DNA of 64,000 nt from Acinetobacter sp. ANC 3832 (lineage in GTDB: Bacteria > Pseudomonadota > Gammaproteobacteria > Pseudomonadales > Moraxellaceae): NCBI RefSeq assembly GCF_002135415.1, contig NZ_NEGJ01000002.1, positions 124,001-188,000 on the forward strand, written 5' to 3'. Shown in pieces: positions 55,670-64,000 of this stretch. The notes beneath the pieces are model-generated. The model was not told the origin of the DNA. It ran no database searches and saw only the letters and a program-made list of their open reading frames with translations. The stretch's first letter is position 1. The number at the start of each line of letters is the position of its first letter. A program made the position numbers and the translations under genes.

Positions 55670-58507
55670 ATGGATACGCGTGTGCTACCGATTATTATAT
55701 TGTTACCGTTAATACTTGGCACAACCCTTGTCTCGTGGCTGAAGCAATTCTCTCGCGGGGTAACAGCTTTTGGCGCCATCGCTGTCAGTTTAAGCAGTTT
55801 TATTTTGCTACTGATGCAAGCCAAGCAAGTCTTTCAAGGTTCTGTTATTTCGCAGAGCTGGGAATGGCTTCCGCAGGTTGGAATTGATCTAAGTTTCCGC
55901 CTTGATGCACTGGGTTTAATTTTTGCTTTGCTGATCACTGGGATCGGTACACTCATTTACATCTATGCTTATTATTATTTAAGCCCGAAAAATTCCCTCA
56001 GTAAGCTGTATTCATTGCTTATGCTATTTATGGCAGCCATGCTTGGGATTTCACTATCCAATAACTTAATTCTCCTTTTAGTTTTTTGGGAACTCACCAG
56101 TATCTCTTCCTTTTTATTGGTCGGTTATTGGAACAATTACGATGCTGCACAACGTGGCTCTCGTATGGCATTGACCATCACGGGGATGGGTGGTTTAGCC
56201 ATGTTAGGTGGATTTGTTCTACTCGGACAAATCACGGGAACCTATCAAATTGACCAAATTTTAGGAATGACCGCGACAATTCAAAGCAGTCATCTCTTTG
56301 TTCCAACTTTATTGCTGATTCTATTGGGTGCATTTACCAAAAGTGCGCAGTTCCCATTCCATTTTTGGCTACCGAATGCCATGGCGGCACCCACGCCTGT
56401 ATCTGCTTATTTACATTCTGCGACGATGGTGAAAGCAGGTATCTTCCTACTTGCACGTTTATTGCCTATTTTTGTCGGTTCTGCGCTATATCATAATTTG
56501 GTCACCACAGTGGGGCTATTTACCCTGTGTATGGCAGCTTTCTTTGCTATTTTCAAAGAAGATTTAAAAGGCTTATTGGCTTATTCAACCATCAGCCATT
56601 TGGGATTAATTGTTTGCTTATTGGGAATTGGCTCCCCGCTTGCTGTAGCAGCAGCCATTTTCCATATTATCAATCACGCAACCTTTAAAGCTGCACTGTT
56701 CATGATCGCAGGCATTATTGATCATGAAACAGGAACCCGTGATTTACGAAAGCTCAGTGGTGTTTGGCAACTCCTACCGTTTACTGCAACACTGACCATG
56801 ATCACCGCAGCATCTATGGCAGGTGTTCCACTCACCAATGGTTTTTTATCCAAAGAAATGTTCTTTACCGAATTACTAGCGAATTTATCAGGTGGATACG
56901 TTGTTATTGCAGCTATTATTGCGACCTTCGCAGGTTTATTTGCCGTCGCATATTCAGTCCGTTTAGTTCACGGCGTATTTTTTGATGGTGATTTAGGACG
57001 TAATGTACCAAATAAAGATGCACATGAACCTTCACTGGGGATGCGTGCACCTGCTATTCTACTTGCGACTTTATGTATTTTAGTCGGCATTATTCCTGCT
57101 TTAATGGTTGAACCGATTGTGAATGCAGGCACACGTGCCAGCACTCAATTGAGCACATTTGAAGGCATACATTTAGCCATTTGGCATGGTTTTAACTTAC
57201 CACTTTTAATGAGTGCAATTGCCCTGATTGGTGGTGTGATTTTCTACTTTAGTTTAGCCAAAGGTGGTCGGATTCGTGAAATTGACTTAGATCCAATTCT
57301 GGGGAAATTTCAAGGTAAGTTATTGTTTGAAGATTTCTTAAAACATCTTCTCTTAATTTCTAGAAAAATTAAATTTAAAACAGAGACGGGTTCTCTACAG
57401 AATTATTTACTGTGGATTGTGATCTTTAGTATCGCAATGGTTGCCACACCACTTCTCAATCAAGGTCTAACTACAGGGACACGTGAACTCACCCATGCGC
57501 CACTGATGGCAATTGTGCTTTGGCTATTACTGTTCTCTGCCTGTTGGATGATGTTGTGGTTCCATCACGAACGAATTAAAGCTGTCTTAATTAGTGGTGC
57601 AATTGGATTAGTGGTGACCATGGTTTTTGTGACCTTATCTGCACCCGATTTAGCCTTAACTCAAATCACGGTTGATGTCGTGACGACTGTTTTATTGCTA
57701 ATGAGCTTATCGCTTCTGCCACAGCTGACACCTTATGAATCTAGCCGCACCCGTCGTTGGCGTGATGCCATCATTGCGATTGGTGGAGGTTTAGGCATTG
57801 GTTGGATTACATGGCTGATTCTGACACGTGATCACAATTCGATTTCTTGGTTCTTTGTACAACAATCCATCCCTCTTGGTGGTGGCTCAAATATCGTCAA
57901 TGTGATTTTGGTCGATTTCCGTGGTTTCGATACCTTCGGCGAAATTACTGTATTGGGTATTGCTGCAATTGGCGCGGTCTGCCTTATGGATGGTATGCGT
58001 GCTCATGGTACAACCATCACCCAAGGTTTAACCTTCCGTTTTAATCCATCTCCATTGATGTTCCGAATGACCGCCTCTTGGATTTTACCGATTGCCTTGG
58101 TGGTCAGTTTATACATTTTCCTTCGTGGACATAATTATCCAGGTGGTGGATTTATTGCAGGCTTAATCACTGCAATGGCTCTCATCATTCAATACGTCGC
58201 ATTGGGGCAAGATCAAGCCGAACAAATGCTGAAAGCCAAATCTGGTCGTTTATACGAAATTTGGATTGGTTTAGGTTTACTCATTGCAGGGCTGACAGGT
58301 GTTGCAGCATGGTTATGGGGTCGCCCCTTCTTAACCAGTGCGCATGTTTATGTTGAATCAGGCATTTTTGGTAAATTCCATTTTGCTTCAGCCGCTGCTT
58401 TTGACCTTGGGGTTTATGGCACCGTTGTTGGTGCGACCATGCTATTAATTTCTGTACTTGGCGATTCTCGACACTCGAGTATGTCAGGTCCGCTACCTAA
58501 GGAGTAA
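55670..58507 (+). CDS. mrpA: Mrp-type Na+(K+)/H+ antiporter subunit A (A/B fusion)
   Basis: A 945-residue membrane protein. The first 500 residues are homologous to complex I subunit NuoL (FWELTSISSFLLVGYWN, KSAQFPFHFWLPNAMAAPTPVSAYLHSATMVKAG as short pieces, with the catalytic-type Glu and Lys in the helices), and the C-terminal part after about 650 includes the MrpA tail and a fused MrpB domain (FNPSPLMFRMTASWILPIAL, LRGHNYPGGGFIAGL). It is the largest subunit of the heterooligomeric cation/H+ antiporter. The ATG has only a weak ribosome-binding site. First of six genes, A(B)-C-D-E-F-G. Confidence 0.93.
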   Translation: MDTRVLPIIILLPLILGTTLVSWLKQFSRGVTAFGAIAVSLSSFILLLMQAKQVFQGSVISQSWEWLPQVGIDLSFRLDALGLIFALLITGIGTLIYIYAYYYLSPKNSLSKLYSLLMLFMAAMLGISLSNNLILLLVFWELTSISSFLLVGYWNNYDAAQRGSRMALTITGMGGLAMLGGFVLLGQITGTYQIDQILGMTATIQSSHLFVPTLLLILLGAFTKSAQFPFHFWLPNAMAAPTPVSAYLHSATMVKAGIFLLARLLPIFVGSALYHNLVTTVGLFTLCMAAFFAIFKEDLKGLLAYSTISHLGLIVCLLGIGSPLAVAAAIFHIINHATFKAALFMIAGIIDHETGTRDLRKLSGVWQLLPFTATLTMITAASMAGVPLTNGFLSKEMFFTELLANLSGGYVVIAAIIATFAGLFAVAYSVRLVHGVFFDGDLGRNVPNKDAHEPSLGMRAPAILLATLCILVGIIPALMVEPIVNAGTRASTQLSTFEGIHLAIWHGFNLPLLMSAIALIGGVIFYFSLAKGGRIREIDLDPILGKFQGKLLFEDFLKHLLLISRKIKFKTETGSLQNYLLWIVIFSIAMVATPLLNQGLTTGTRELTHAPLMAIVLWLLLFSACWMMLWFHHERIKAVLISGAIGLVVTMVFVTLSAPDLALTQITVDVVTTVLLLMSLSLLPQLTPYESSRTRRWRDAIIAIGGGLGIGWITWLILTRDHNSISWFFVQQSIPLGGGSNIVNVILVDFRGFDTFGEITVLGIAAIGAVCLMDGMRAHGTTITQGLTFRFNPSPLMFRMTASWILPIALVVSLYIFLRGHNYPGGGFIAGLITAMALIIQYVALGQDQAEQMLKAKSGRLYEIWIGLGLLIAGLTGVAAWLWGRPFLTSAHVYVESGIFGKFHFASAAAFDLGVYGTVVGATMLLISVLGDSRHSSMSGPLPKE

Positions 58508-58510
58508 TTC

Positions 58511-58879
58511 ATGATCAGCTTAGAATTTTTACTGGCTTCAGCGATTGGATTACTGGTAGCGACTGGCATTTATTTAATCCTCAGGGCTCGTACTTTCCCT
58601 GTGGTTTTAGGCTTAGCTATGATTGGTTATGCCGTGAATTTGTTTTTATTTGCGATGGGGCGCATTCAAATCAGCTCACCGAGTATCTTAACCGAAGCCA
58701 GCCAAGTGACTGATCCTTTACCACAAGCTTTAGTCCTGACTGCTATTGTTATTGGCTTTGCAACCACTGCATTTATTGTACAACTGGCACTGCGCAGTCG
58801 CTTTGAATCTGGTAATGATCATGTAGATAGTAAAGAAGATCAACATGATAGTTTTGACCCACGTGAGGATAAGCCATAA
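58511..58879 (+). CDS. mrpC: Mrp antiporter subunit C (NuoK-like)
   Basis: A 122-residue, three-helix protein homologous to NuoK: GIYLILRARTFPVVLGLAMIGYAVNLFLFAMG (short pieces) and DPLPQALVLTAIVIGFATTAFIV. The C-terminal 25 residues are acidic and lack family similarity. It starts 3 bases after mrpA and overlaps the mrpD start by one base. It is part of the antiporter's proton-pathway module. Confidence 0.92.
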   Translation: MISLEFLLASAIGLLVATGIYLILRARTFPVVLGLAMIGYAVNLFLFAMGRIQISSPSILTEASQVTDPLPQALVLTAIVIGFATTAFIVQLALRSRFESGNDHVDSKEDQHDSFDPREDKP

Positions 58880-60693
58880 TGATGAATTTGGTTGAATTTT
58901 GGCATACTCACACCCCGATTTTAAGCATTTTAATTCCTGCTTTTACTGCATTCTTTTTAGTTTTATTGGGCAATCCAGGTTCTGGTTCTTTAGCACAAGA
59001 TTGGCGTCAACCTTGGCGCCGAGGCATTAGCCTATTCTCAGTTATACTCAGTCTTGCTACGGCAATCAGTTATTTAATTCATGCAAGTTCTGGCCAAATT
59101 ACAGTTTATCAACTCAGTGAATGGACTGCTCCATTTGGGATTGTATTAGTTCTAGACCAACTTTCAGCACTCATGTTAGTACTGACTTATGGACTTGCCG
59201 TTCCTTTACTTTGGTTCGCCAGTAAAGAGTGGGATGAACGTGGTCGCTATTTCCATACCATGTTCCATTTTTTATTGATGGGTCTGAGCGGTGCATTTTT
59301 AACAGGCGACTTATTTAACCTATTTGTATTCTTTGAAGTTTTGTTGTTGGCATCTTATGTCTTGCTGTTACACGGTCAAGGCAAAGCACGCTTTCAATTG
59401 GGGATCCATTACGTCACCATCAACCTGCTCGCTTCTGCCCTCTTCCTAATCGGCTTAGGTATGATTTACGGCAGTGTCGGTAGTTTAAATATGGCAGATG
59501 TTGGGCGCTTATTACCTACTTTACAGCCTGATCAACATAAATTAGCCATTGCAGCTGGATTACTTTTATTCGTTGTTTTTGGAATTAAAGCGGCCATGCT
59601 TCCTGTTGGTTTTTGGCTACCGAAAACCTATGCTGTTGCAACAACTCCTGTCGCAGCATTATTTACCATTATGACCAAGGTCGGCGTTTATGCCATTTTA
59701 AGGGTGAACGGCACCGTCTTTAATGATGAGCTTGGGCAAAGTATATTCACAGCATGTTTACTCCCTATTGGCTTAGTCACATCGCTATATGGTGTGATTG
59801 GCGCAATAGGTGCAGATCGTTTAAGACGCTTTGTTGGCTTTATGGTGCTGTCCTCTGTCGGAACGATTTTAGTCGCTATTGCACTCTTTAATACTGCTGC
59901 ATGGACTGCTGGTCTATATTATTTGGTACATAGTACGCTCATTGCAGCTTCATTTTATTTGCTTTGTGGATGGATCACCTCGCAACGTGGCGAGTTTAAA
60001 GACCATCTAAAAGTTGCACCCAAAATGAAACAAGATAAAGTCGTGGCAAGTACTTTCTTTATCATTGCGCTCATGATGGCAGGACTTCCACCTTTCAGTG
60101 GATTTTTAGGCAAAGTGTTACTTTTACAAGCAACTGCAAATGTTCCTTATCAAGGTTGGATCATCGGTATTGTTTTATTGGTCAGTTTGCTCAGTATTTT
60201 GGCTTTTACCCGTGTCGGATTTATCTTGTTTTGGCGTGCGACGACACCCGAAGCTGATCCGAAGAAAGTGGCGTGTGATGTCTATCAAAAATTGCCAGAC
60301 CAAGCCCCTCCGCGTAACGATAAAGCTATTTATCTGCTATTAACAGGCTTAGTTCTATATGTCGCTTGTGCACCAACAATCTTAAAATATTTAGATCAAA
60401 CTTCACATCAGCTTAAAGATATGCAAGCGTATCAACATGCGATCTTAAAAACAGATGATAAAAATGAAGTCATTAGCGTGCAGCCTTTTGATCCAAATTA
60501 TCTACCAGAAACCAAGTATGGTGGTGAAGCGGTTGATCCAAATGCACACTATATTCCTTATGCAATTTCCCAAGCGACTTTGCAAGGTGAACATATTTCT
60601 GAATATAAGCAACGACAAATTCAACAGCAACAACAGCATCGAAATCAAGATCATCATGCTGATGATGCAAAACTTAAACCGATGGAGCAATAA
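58879..60693 (+). CDS. mrpD: Mrp antiporter subunit D (NuoN/M-like)
   Basis: A 604-residue membrane protein related to NuoM/NuoN with about 14 helices: FVFFEVLLLASYVLLLHG, AAMLPVGFWLPKTYAVATTPVAALFTIMTKVGVYAILR (short pieces) and MMAGLPPFSGFLGKVLLL. The last 100 residues are cytoplasmic and polar, with a Gln/His-rich end (QQQQQHRNQDHHADD) that is unusual for the family. It overlaps mrpC by one base and abuts mrpE. Confidence 0.93.
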   Translation: MMNLVEFWHTHTPILSILIPAFTAFFLVLLGNPGSGSLAQDWRQPWRRGISLFSVILSLATAISYLIHASSGQITVYQLSEWTAPFGIVLVLDQLSALMLVLTYGLAVPLLWFASKEWDERGRYFHTMFHFLLMGLSGAFLTGDLFNLFVFFEVLLLASYVLLLHGQGKARFQLGIHYVTINLLASALFLIGLGMIYGSVGSLNMADVGRLLPTLQPDQHKLAIAAGLLLFVVFGIKAAMLPVGFWLPKTYAVATTPVAALFTIMTKVGVYAILRVNGTVFNDELGQSIFTACLLPIGLVTSLYGVIGAIGADRLRRFVGFMVLSSVGTILVAIALFNTAAWTAGLYYLVHSTLIAASFYLLCGWITSQRGEFKDHLKVAPKMKQDKVVASTFFIIALMMAGLPPFSGFLGKVLLLQATANVPYQGWIIGIVLLVSLLSILAFTRVGFILFWRATTPEADPKKVACDVYQKLPDQAPPRNDKAIYLLLTGLVLYVACAPTILKYLDQTSHQLKDMQAYQHAILKTDDKNEVISVQPFDPNYLPETKYGGEAVDPNAHYIPYAISQATLQGEHISEYKQRQIQQQQQHRNQDHHADDAKLKPMEQ

Positions 60694-61218
60694 ATGAAGC
60701 AGAACTCTTCCTTTTTTGATCGTGGCATACCGCATCCATTTGTTTCTGTACTTGTGGCTTTAAGCTGGCTGATGCTGAATCACAGTGCTGAACTGTTTGA
60801 TATTGTTGTCGCTCTTGTATTGGGATTGATTATTCCTAAACTGATTCAGCCTTTTATTGTTCAAACACCCAATATCAATTGGCGTATGGCAATCAAATTA
60901 TTCTTTATCGTGCTTTGGGATATTGTGGTTTCTAATGTACGTGTTGCGAAACAGGTTTTAGGTCCTACTCAAAATTTACATCCAAAATGGTATCGTGTTC
61001 CATTGGATACAGACCATGAACATGTCAATGCTTTATTGGCAATGATCATTACCACCACTCCAGGGACAGTAAGTGCAGGGATTGATCAGGAACGTGGTGA
61101 TATTTTGGTTCATGCATTAAGTTCCGATGATCCTGATGCAGAAATTCTGGATATTAAAGCTCGCTATGAAGCCCCATTGATCGTGATTTTTAATGCGCAA
61201 CAAGGAGAAAATAAATGA
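60694..61218 (+). CDS. mrpE: Mrp antiporter subunit E
   Basis: A 174-residue protein with two or three membrane helices and a cytoplasmic domain: PFVSVLVALSWLMLNHSAEL, FFIVLWDIVVSNVRVAKQVL, then MIITTTPGTVSAGIDQERGDILVHAL (short pieces). This matches MrpE, which is essential for complex assembly although it does not carry protons. Its ATG directly follows the mrpD stop, and its last codons overlap the mrpF start by four bases. Confidence 0.92.
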   Translation: MKQNSSFFDRGIPHPFVSVLVALSWLMLNHSAELFDIVVALVLGLIIPKLIQPFIVQTPNINWRMAIKLFFIVLWDIVVSNVRVAKQVLGPTQNLHPKWYRVPLDTDHEHVNALLAMIITTTPGTVSAGIDQERGDILVHALSSDDPDAEILDIKARYEAPLIVIFNAQQGENK

Positions 61219-61490
61219 TCATCTTGCCTTACGCTTTGGGAATCTGTTTATTGGTGGTAACCATTTCGATGCTGCTGTGTTTAGTCCGATTAGTGATGGG
61301 GCCATCCATTGTCGATCGCTTATTGGCTTTAGATACCTTATTTTTAAATGCGACCTGTCTCATCATTATTTTAGGGATCTATTGGACCAGCACCAATATG
61401 TTTGAAGGTGCTTTACTCGTTGCCATGCTTGGTTTTGTATCTACTGCGGCTTTGGCTAGATACTTCACCACGGGTCATGTGGTTGATTAG
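61215..61490 (+). CDS. mrpF: Mrp antiporter subunit F
   Basis: A 91-residue protein with three helices, including the MrpF signature LCLVRLVMGPSIVDRLLALDT and LLVAMLGFVSTAALARYF. ATGA overlap with mrpE (four bases) indicates translational coupling. Subunit F contributes to the ion pathway with subunits E and G. Confidence 0.92.
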   Translation: MIILPYALGICLLVVTISMLLCLVRLVMGPSIVDRLLALDTLFLNATCLIIILGIYWTSTNMFEGALLVAMLGFVSTAALARYFTTGHVVD

Positions 61491-61499
61491 GAGAACGAT

Positions 61500-61892
61500 A
61501 TGGAAAATAACATGCAACTTGTAATGGAAATTACCGTTTCTTTCTTCTTAATCATTGGGGCTTTTTTTACACTTGTCGGTGGTATTGGGATGGTCAAACT
61601 TCCCGATTTGTTCATGCGCCTACATGCACCCACCAAAGCCAGTACTTTAGGCCTTGGAAGTTTCCTCATTGCAGCCATGATTTATAGTGCTTTTAATAGC
61701 AGATTTGGTTTTTCCGAGTTACTGATTACTTTACTGGTTTTTATTACTGCGCCTGTTTCTGCTAATTTAATTGCACAGGCAGCAATTCATTTACGTCTAC
61801 GTTCAACATCGGGTGATGTACCTGAATCTTTAGATCGCCCTTTACCTTGGCAAAGACAACGTAAAGCTAGACATCAAGAGGAAGAGTTATAA
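61500..61892 (+). CDS. mrpG: Mrp antiporter subunit G
   Basis: A 130-residue protein with three helices; FFTLVGGIGMVKLPDLFMRLHAPTKASTLGLG is the family signature (short pieces). The C-terminus is basic and polar. It is last of the operon, preceded by a good AGGAG site, and followed by a weak hairpin at 61958-61986. Confidence 0.92.
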   Translation: MENNMQLVMEITVSFFLIIGAFFTLVGGIGMVKLPDLFMRLHAPTKASTLGLGSFLIAAMIYSAFNSRFGFSELLITLLVFITAPVSANLIAQAAIHLRLRSTSGDVPESLDRPLPWQRQRKARHQEEEL

Positions 61893-61957
61893 GTTGGATG
61901 AAACCATTGTGTATTTACGACTATAAAAAATGTGATGTTGATTGATTCAATTTAGAT

Positions 61958-61986
61958 GAAAGCCTAATTTTGGGGATTGGGCTTTC
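61958..61986 (+). terminator. Terminator-like hairpin after mrpG
   Basis: GAAAGCCTAAT / ATTGGGCTTTC with one mismatch around TTTGGGG; the T-run is absent, so termination may depend on other factors. Confidence 0.4.
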
Positions 61987-62091
61987 TCATTCAAGAATAT
62001 AAATAGAAGCTTCAAAATATAAGAATCATCAATTTTTTTACTTATTCATTTAAATACTACATCTTCCCTTTCAAAATAAATTTTGCTCACT

Positions 62092-62988
62092 TTAATTCGC
62101 TAACCATTGTCCTGCTTTAATTCGTGCTTTCTTACTTTCTGGTACAAAAGGTACGATTGGCCATGCATGCCACATTCCTGTCCAAATATCTAAAGTTGCA
62201 TCTACACCATGGTCTTTTGCGCGCTTAATAAATTCACGGCTATCATCAAGTAACACTTCTTTTGAACCAACTTGAACATAAAATGGTGGTAAACCTGTAA
62301 AGTCTGCAAATAATGGTGAGATGAATGGATCTTTGCGATCTGCATTCCCGACATAATGACGAGCAAAATCACGTTCTAAAAAATAAGTCCCTAAAAATGG
62401 ATCTCGATGATCTTGCTTCTTATGACTTAAAGACGTTAGCGTTAAATCCAACCACGGCGACTGTAAATAAACCCGAGTAGGCATTTTTAAGTGTAAATCT
62501 CGCAATTGAATACAAAGTGCTAATGCAAGATTTCCACCCGCAGAATCTCCTGCCAATACAATTTCATGGTTTGGATGTTTCGCAATAACATATTTCCATG
62601 CCTCTAAAACATCATTTAAGGCATTCGGAAAACGAGCTTCAGGCGCTAATCTATAATCGGGTAAATAGGCAAATTCAGCCTCAGAAATTTTACACAGACT
62701 TGCAACATAAGCCTTATAACTATTAGAGCTTCCAATAACAAACCCACCACCATGAATATAAAATAAAATTTTATTGAGATTTCTATTGGGTTTTAGATTA
62801 CTAATTTGCATCATTTGAATATGTTCCAATTGATGCATACAGGTCTGAATATGAGATGGTACTGGAGAAAATCGAGTGCCTTGTTCAAATAATTTACGCA
62901 TGAAATGAGTATTATTTTTATGTGCCAATAACATTCGTTTTTGTTGTTTAAACAGAAGCATAGCGATACGTGCTTGAGGACTGATCAC
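62092..62988 (-). CDS. Alpha/beta hydrolase (HSL/GDXG esterase family)
   Basis: A 298-residue esterase of the hormone-sensitive lipase family. The oxyanion motif is FYIHGGGFVIG (about 70), the nucleophile GDSAGGNLAL (about 145), the Asp lies in VQVGSKEVLLDDSREF, and the His in GMWHAWPIV. No signal peptide is seen. The substrate is likely a short acyl ester but cannot be named. It is divergent to nothing close; a 200-base gap separates it from mrpG. It is upstream of no operon partner. Confidence 0.88.
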   Translation of the reverse strand: MISPQARIAMLLFKQQKRMLLAHKNNTHFMRKLFEQGTRFSPVPSHIQTCMHQLEHIQMMQISNLKPNRNLNKILFYIHGGGFVIGSSNSYKAYVASLCKISEAEFAYLPDYRLAPEARFPNALNDVLEAWKYVIAKHPNHEIVLAGDSAGGNLALALCIQLRDLHLKMPTRVYLQSPWLDLTLTSLSHKKQDHRDPFLGTYFLERDFARHYVGNADRKDPFISPLFADFTGLPPFYVQVGSKEVLLDDSREFIKRAKDHGVDATLDIWTGMWHAWPIVPFVPESKKARIKAGQWLAN

Positions 62989-63138
62989 AGTTGTACCTGA
63001 GTTTTATATTTGTATACGCAAAGCCTAGCGTCTAATTCAATTAAAATAATTGGCTTTACACTAAAATTAATCTTAAAAACTGCAAAATAAGAGAATATAT
63101 TTCCCTTAAATCAAATTTATAGGCACTGTATTTTCAGA

Positions 63139-63174
63139 AAAAGAAAGCCAATGATCTACATTGGCTTTCTTTTA
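63139..63174 (-). terminator. Terminator of the PF10118 gene
   Basis: AAAAAGAAAGCCAATG / CATTGGCTTTCTTTT with loop ATCTA, about 22 bases past the stop codon at 63197. T-run on both sides. Confidence 0.88.
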
Positions 63175-63196
63175 TCTCACTCTAGATTCATATGGA

Positions 63197-64000
63197 TTAA
63201 CTATACAAAGGTGGATGCACTTCTTCTTGGAAGCTTTCCATACCATATTCATCCGCTAGGCGTTCTTTCCAATATTCCACAATTTTACTATAATCAATTT
63301 CTGATGGATGGAAATCGGCTTTAAAATAAGAGAGATATTCAGGAATCAATGAAATCAACATTTTTGAAATCATATAAACACCGTATAAATTACCTGTCAC
63401 TTTAGGTACACTTTTCTTCCAATCTTGCATAAACAAACGACTCGCACCATAGAATGTCAAACTTGCAAAACCAGTCGTTACATTACGCATAATCATTCGA
63501 CGTAATTTGTCATCTTTATAAACAGATTGGTAGACGTCAAATGCAACTGCACGATGCTCAATTTCCTCGATGGCATGCCAAACCCAAAGTTTGATTGCAT
63601 CATCATCTAGAGTACTGAGAATCTCTGGATGTCTTAAAATATAGCCACCGAGTAAAGCGGTAAAATGCTCAAATGCACAAGTCACAGCCAACTGAACTTT
63701 TGGATGCACCGATTTGATAAATGAATCACGTGCAGCAAGCCAAGCCTGAAAACTATCTAAATTATAATCATCACGACGCCAAGCATCATTAAACTCTGCA
63801 TGTGCTTTAGAATGCATCGCTTCTTGACCAATAAAAGCCGCAATTTCTGTCTGCAATTTTTCATCTGTTACTTTGGCACGTACATTACGTACACTGTGTA
63901 CAAAAAATTGCTCACCGATCGGAAAAGTAGAAGAAAGTGCAGTCAATAAATGTGACATCACCGGAGAGTTCGCAAAAAAATGTCTACGAATTGCTTTCGG
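63197..64000 (-). CDS. PF10118 metal-dependent hydrolase, 5' end outside window
   Basis: At least 267 residues are visible; the frame is open to the right edge with RRHFFANSPVMSHLL upstream of the first internal Met, as in full-length family members, so the start lies beyond 64000. Family marks are FPIGEQFFVHSVRN, FIGQEAMHSKAHAEFN and WHAIEEIEHRAVAFDVY, whose His and Glu residues probably bind two metals in a ferritin-like helical fold. Physiological role is unknown. Confidence 0.88.
   Translation of the reverse strand, partial: PKAIRRHFFANSPVMSHLLTALSSTFPIGEQFFVHSVRNVRAKVTDEKLQTEIAAFIGQEAMHSKAHAEFNDAWRRDDYNLDSFQAWLAARDSFIKSVHPKVQLAVTCAFEHFTALLGGYILRHPEILSTLDDDAIKLWVWHAIEEIEHRAVAFDVYQSVYKDDKLRRMIMRNVTTGFASLTFYGASRLFMQDWKKSVPKVTGNLYGVYMISKMLISLIPEYLSYFKADFHPSEIDYSKIVEYWKERLADEYGMESFQEEVHPPLYS

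Noticed and set aside
1..64000. CRISPR arrays, tRNA genes and insertion sequences
   Set aside because: No regular spacer-repeat pattern, no cloverleaf with TTCGA-type arm in gaps, and no transposase-like frame or terminal repeats were found.

Overview
The window looks like chromosomal core sequence from an Acinetobacter species, probably not A. baumannii itself. The evidence is the AT-rich composition by eye, isolated type II secretion genes (gspF-gspG only) instead of a complete gsp operon, a fused HisIE, a two-domain polyphosphate:AMP phosphotransferase of exactly the length known from A. johnsonii, the cbpA-cbpM pair, and an A/B-fused Mrp antiporter operon. I see no prophage, transposase, integron, CRISPR array, rRNA or tRNA. 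The last gene runs off the right edge.

Layout. 0-5.4 kb: a fluoride channel (crcB), a DUF2071-like protein, a HopJ-family protein, a GFA-type zinc protein, a BaiN/HI0933-type flavoprotein overlapping a divergent TrmB-like methyltransferase, then yacG and two tandem related small membrane proteins. 5.4-9.8 kb: a metallo-beta-lactamase-fold hydrolase with hemH, a free-standing DUF4062 protein, and DUF1285 with murI. 10-15 kb: ETF-ubiquinone oxidoreductase, tusA, and the corC-lnt pair. 15-23.4 kb: a small membrane protein, gspG/gspF, priA, a Kef-type K+/H+ antiporter, hslO and a DUF2147 periplasmic protein. 23.6-29.3 kb: cbpA-cbpM, a YdcH-family protein, corA, pnp and rpsO. 29.5-41 kb: a beta-lactamase-fold serine hydrolase, an 0.8 kb non-coding stretch with structured RNA signals, and recCBD on the minus strand. 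41-50 kb: a DUF697-like protein, pap, an FFLEELY-motif protein, ubiE-ubiJ-ubiB, a PHBH-fold monooxygenase and hisIE. 50-64 kb: a Tat-exported PhoX phosphatase, a UvrD-like helicase paired with an ABC-type ATPase, the six-gene Mrp antiporter operon, an alpha/beta hydrolase and a PF10118 metal-dependent hydrolase.

Functional groups. RecBCD, PriA and the UvrD-like helicase handle DNA ends and stalled forks. UbiE/J/B make ubiquinone, which ETF-QO reduces. Kef, Mrp, CorA, CorC and CrcB form an ion-homeostasis set. CbpA/CbpM and Hsp33 are stress chaperones. PAP and PhoX act on phosphate.

Most worth a second look: (i) the 30.86-31.66 kb gap, which holds two minus-strand terminator-ended modules that look like related small RNAs, one with mutually exclusive hairpins; (ii) the helicase/ATPase pair at 52.4-55.3 kb, in which three ABC catalytic positions look substituted; (iii) the TrmB-like paralogue that has lost the family's signature motif; (iv) DnaA-box-like repeats at the 5' end of recD; (v) a four-cysteine cluster in RecC. 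Starts were moved from the longest open frame where a better ATG/GTG with a ribosome-binding site was visible; each case is explained. Family names come from recognising motifs, not from database searches.
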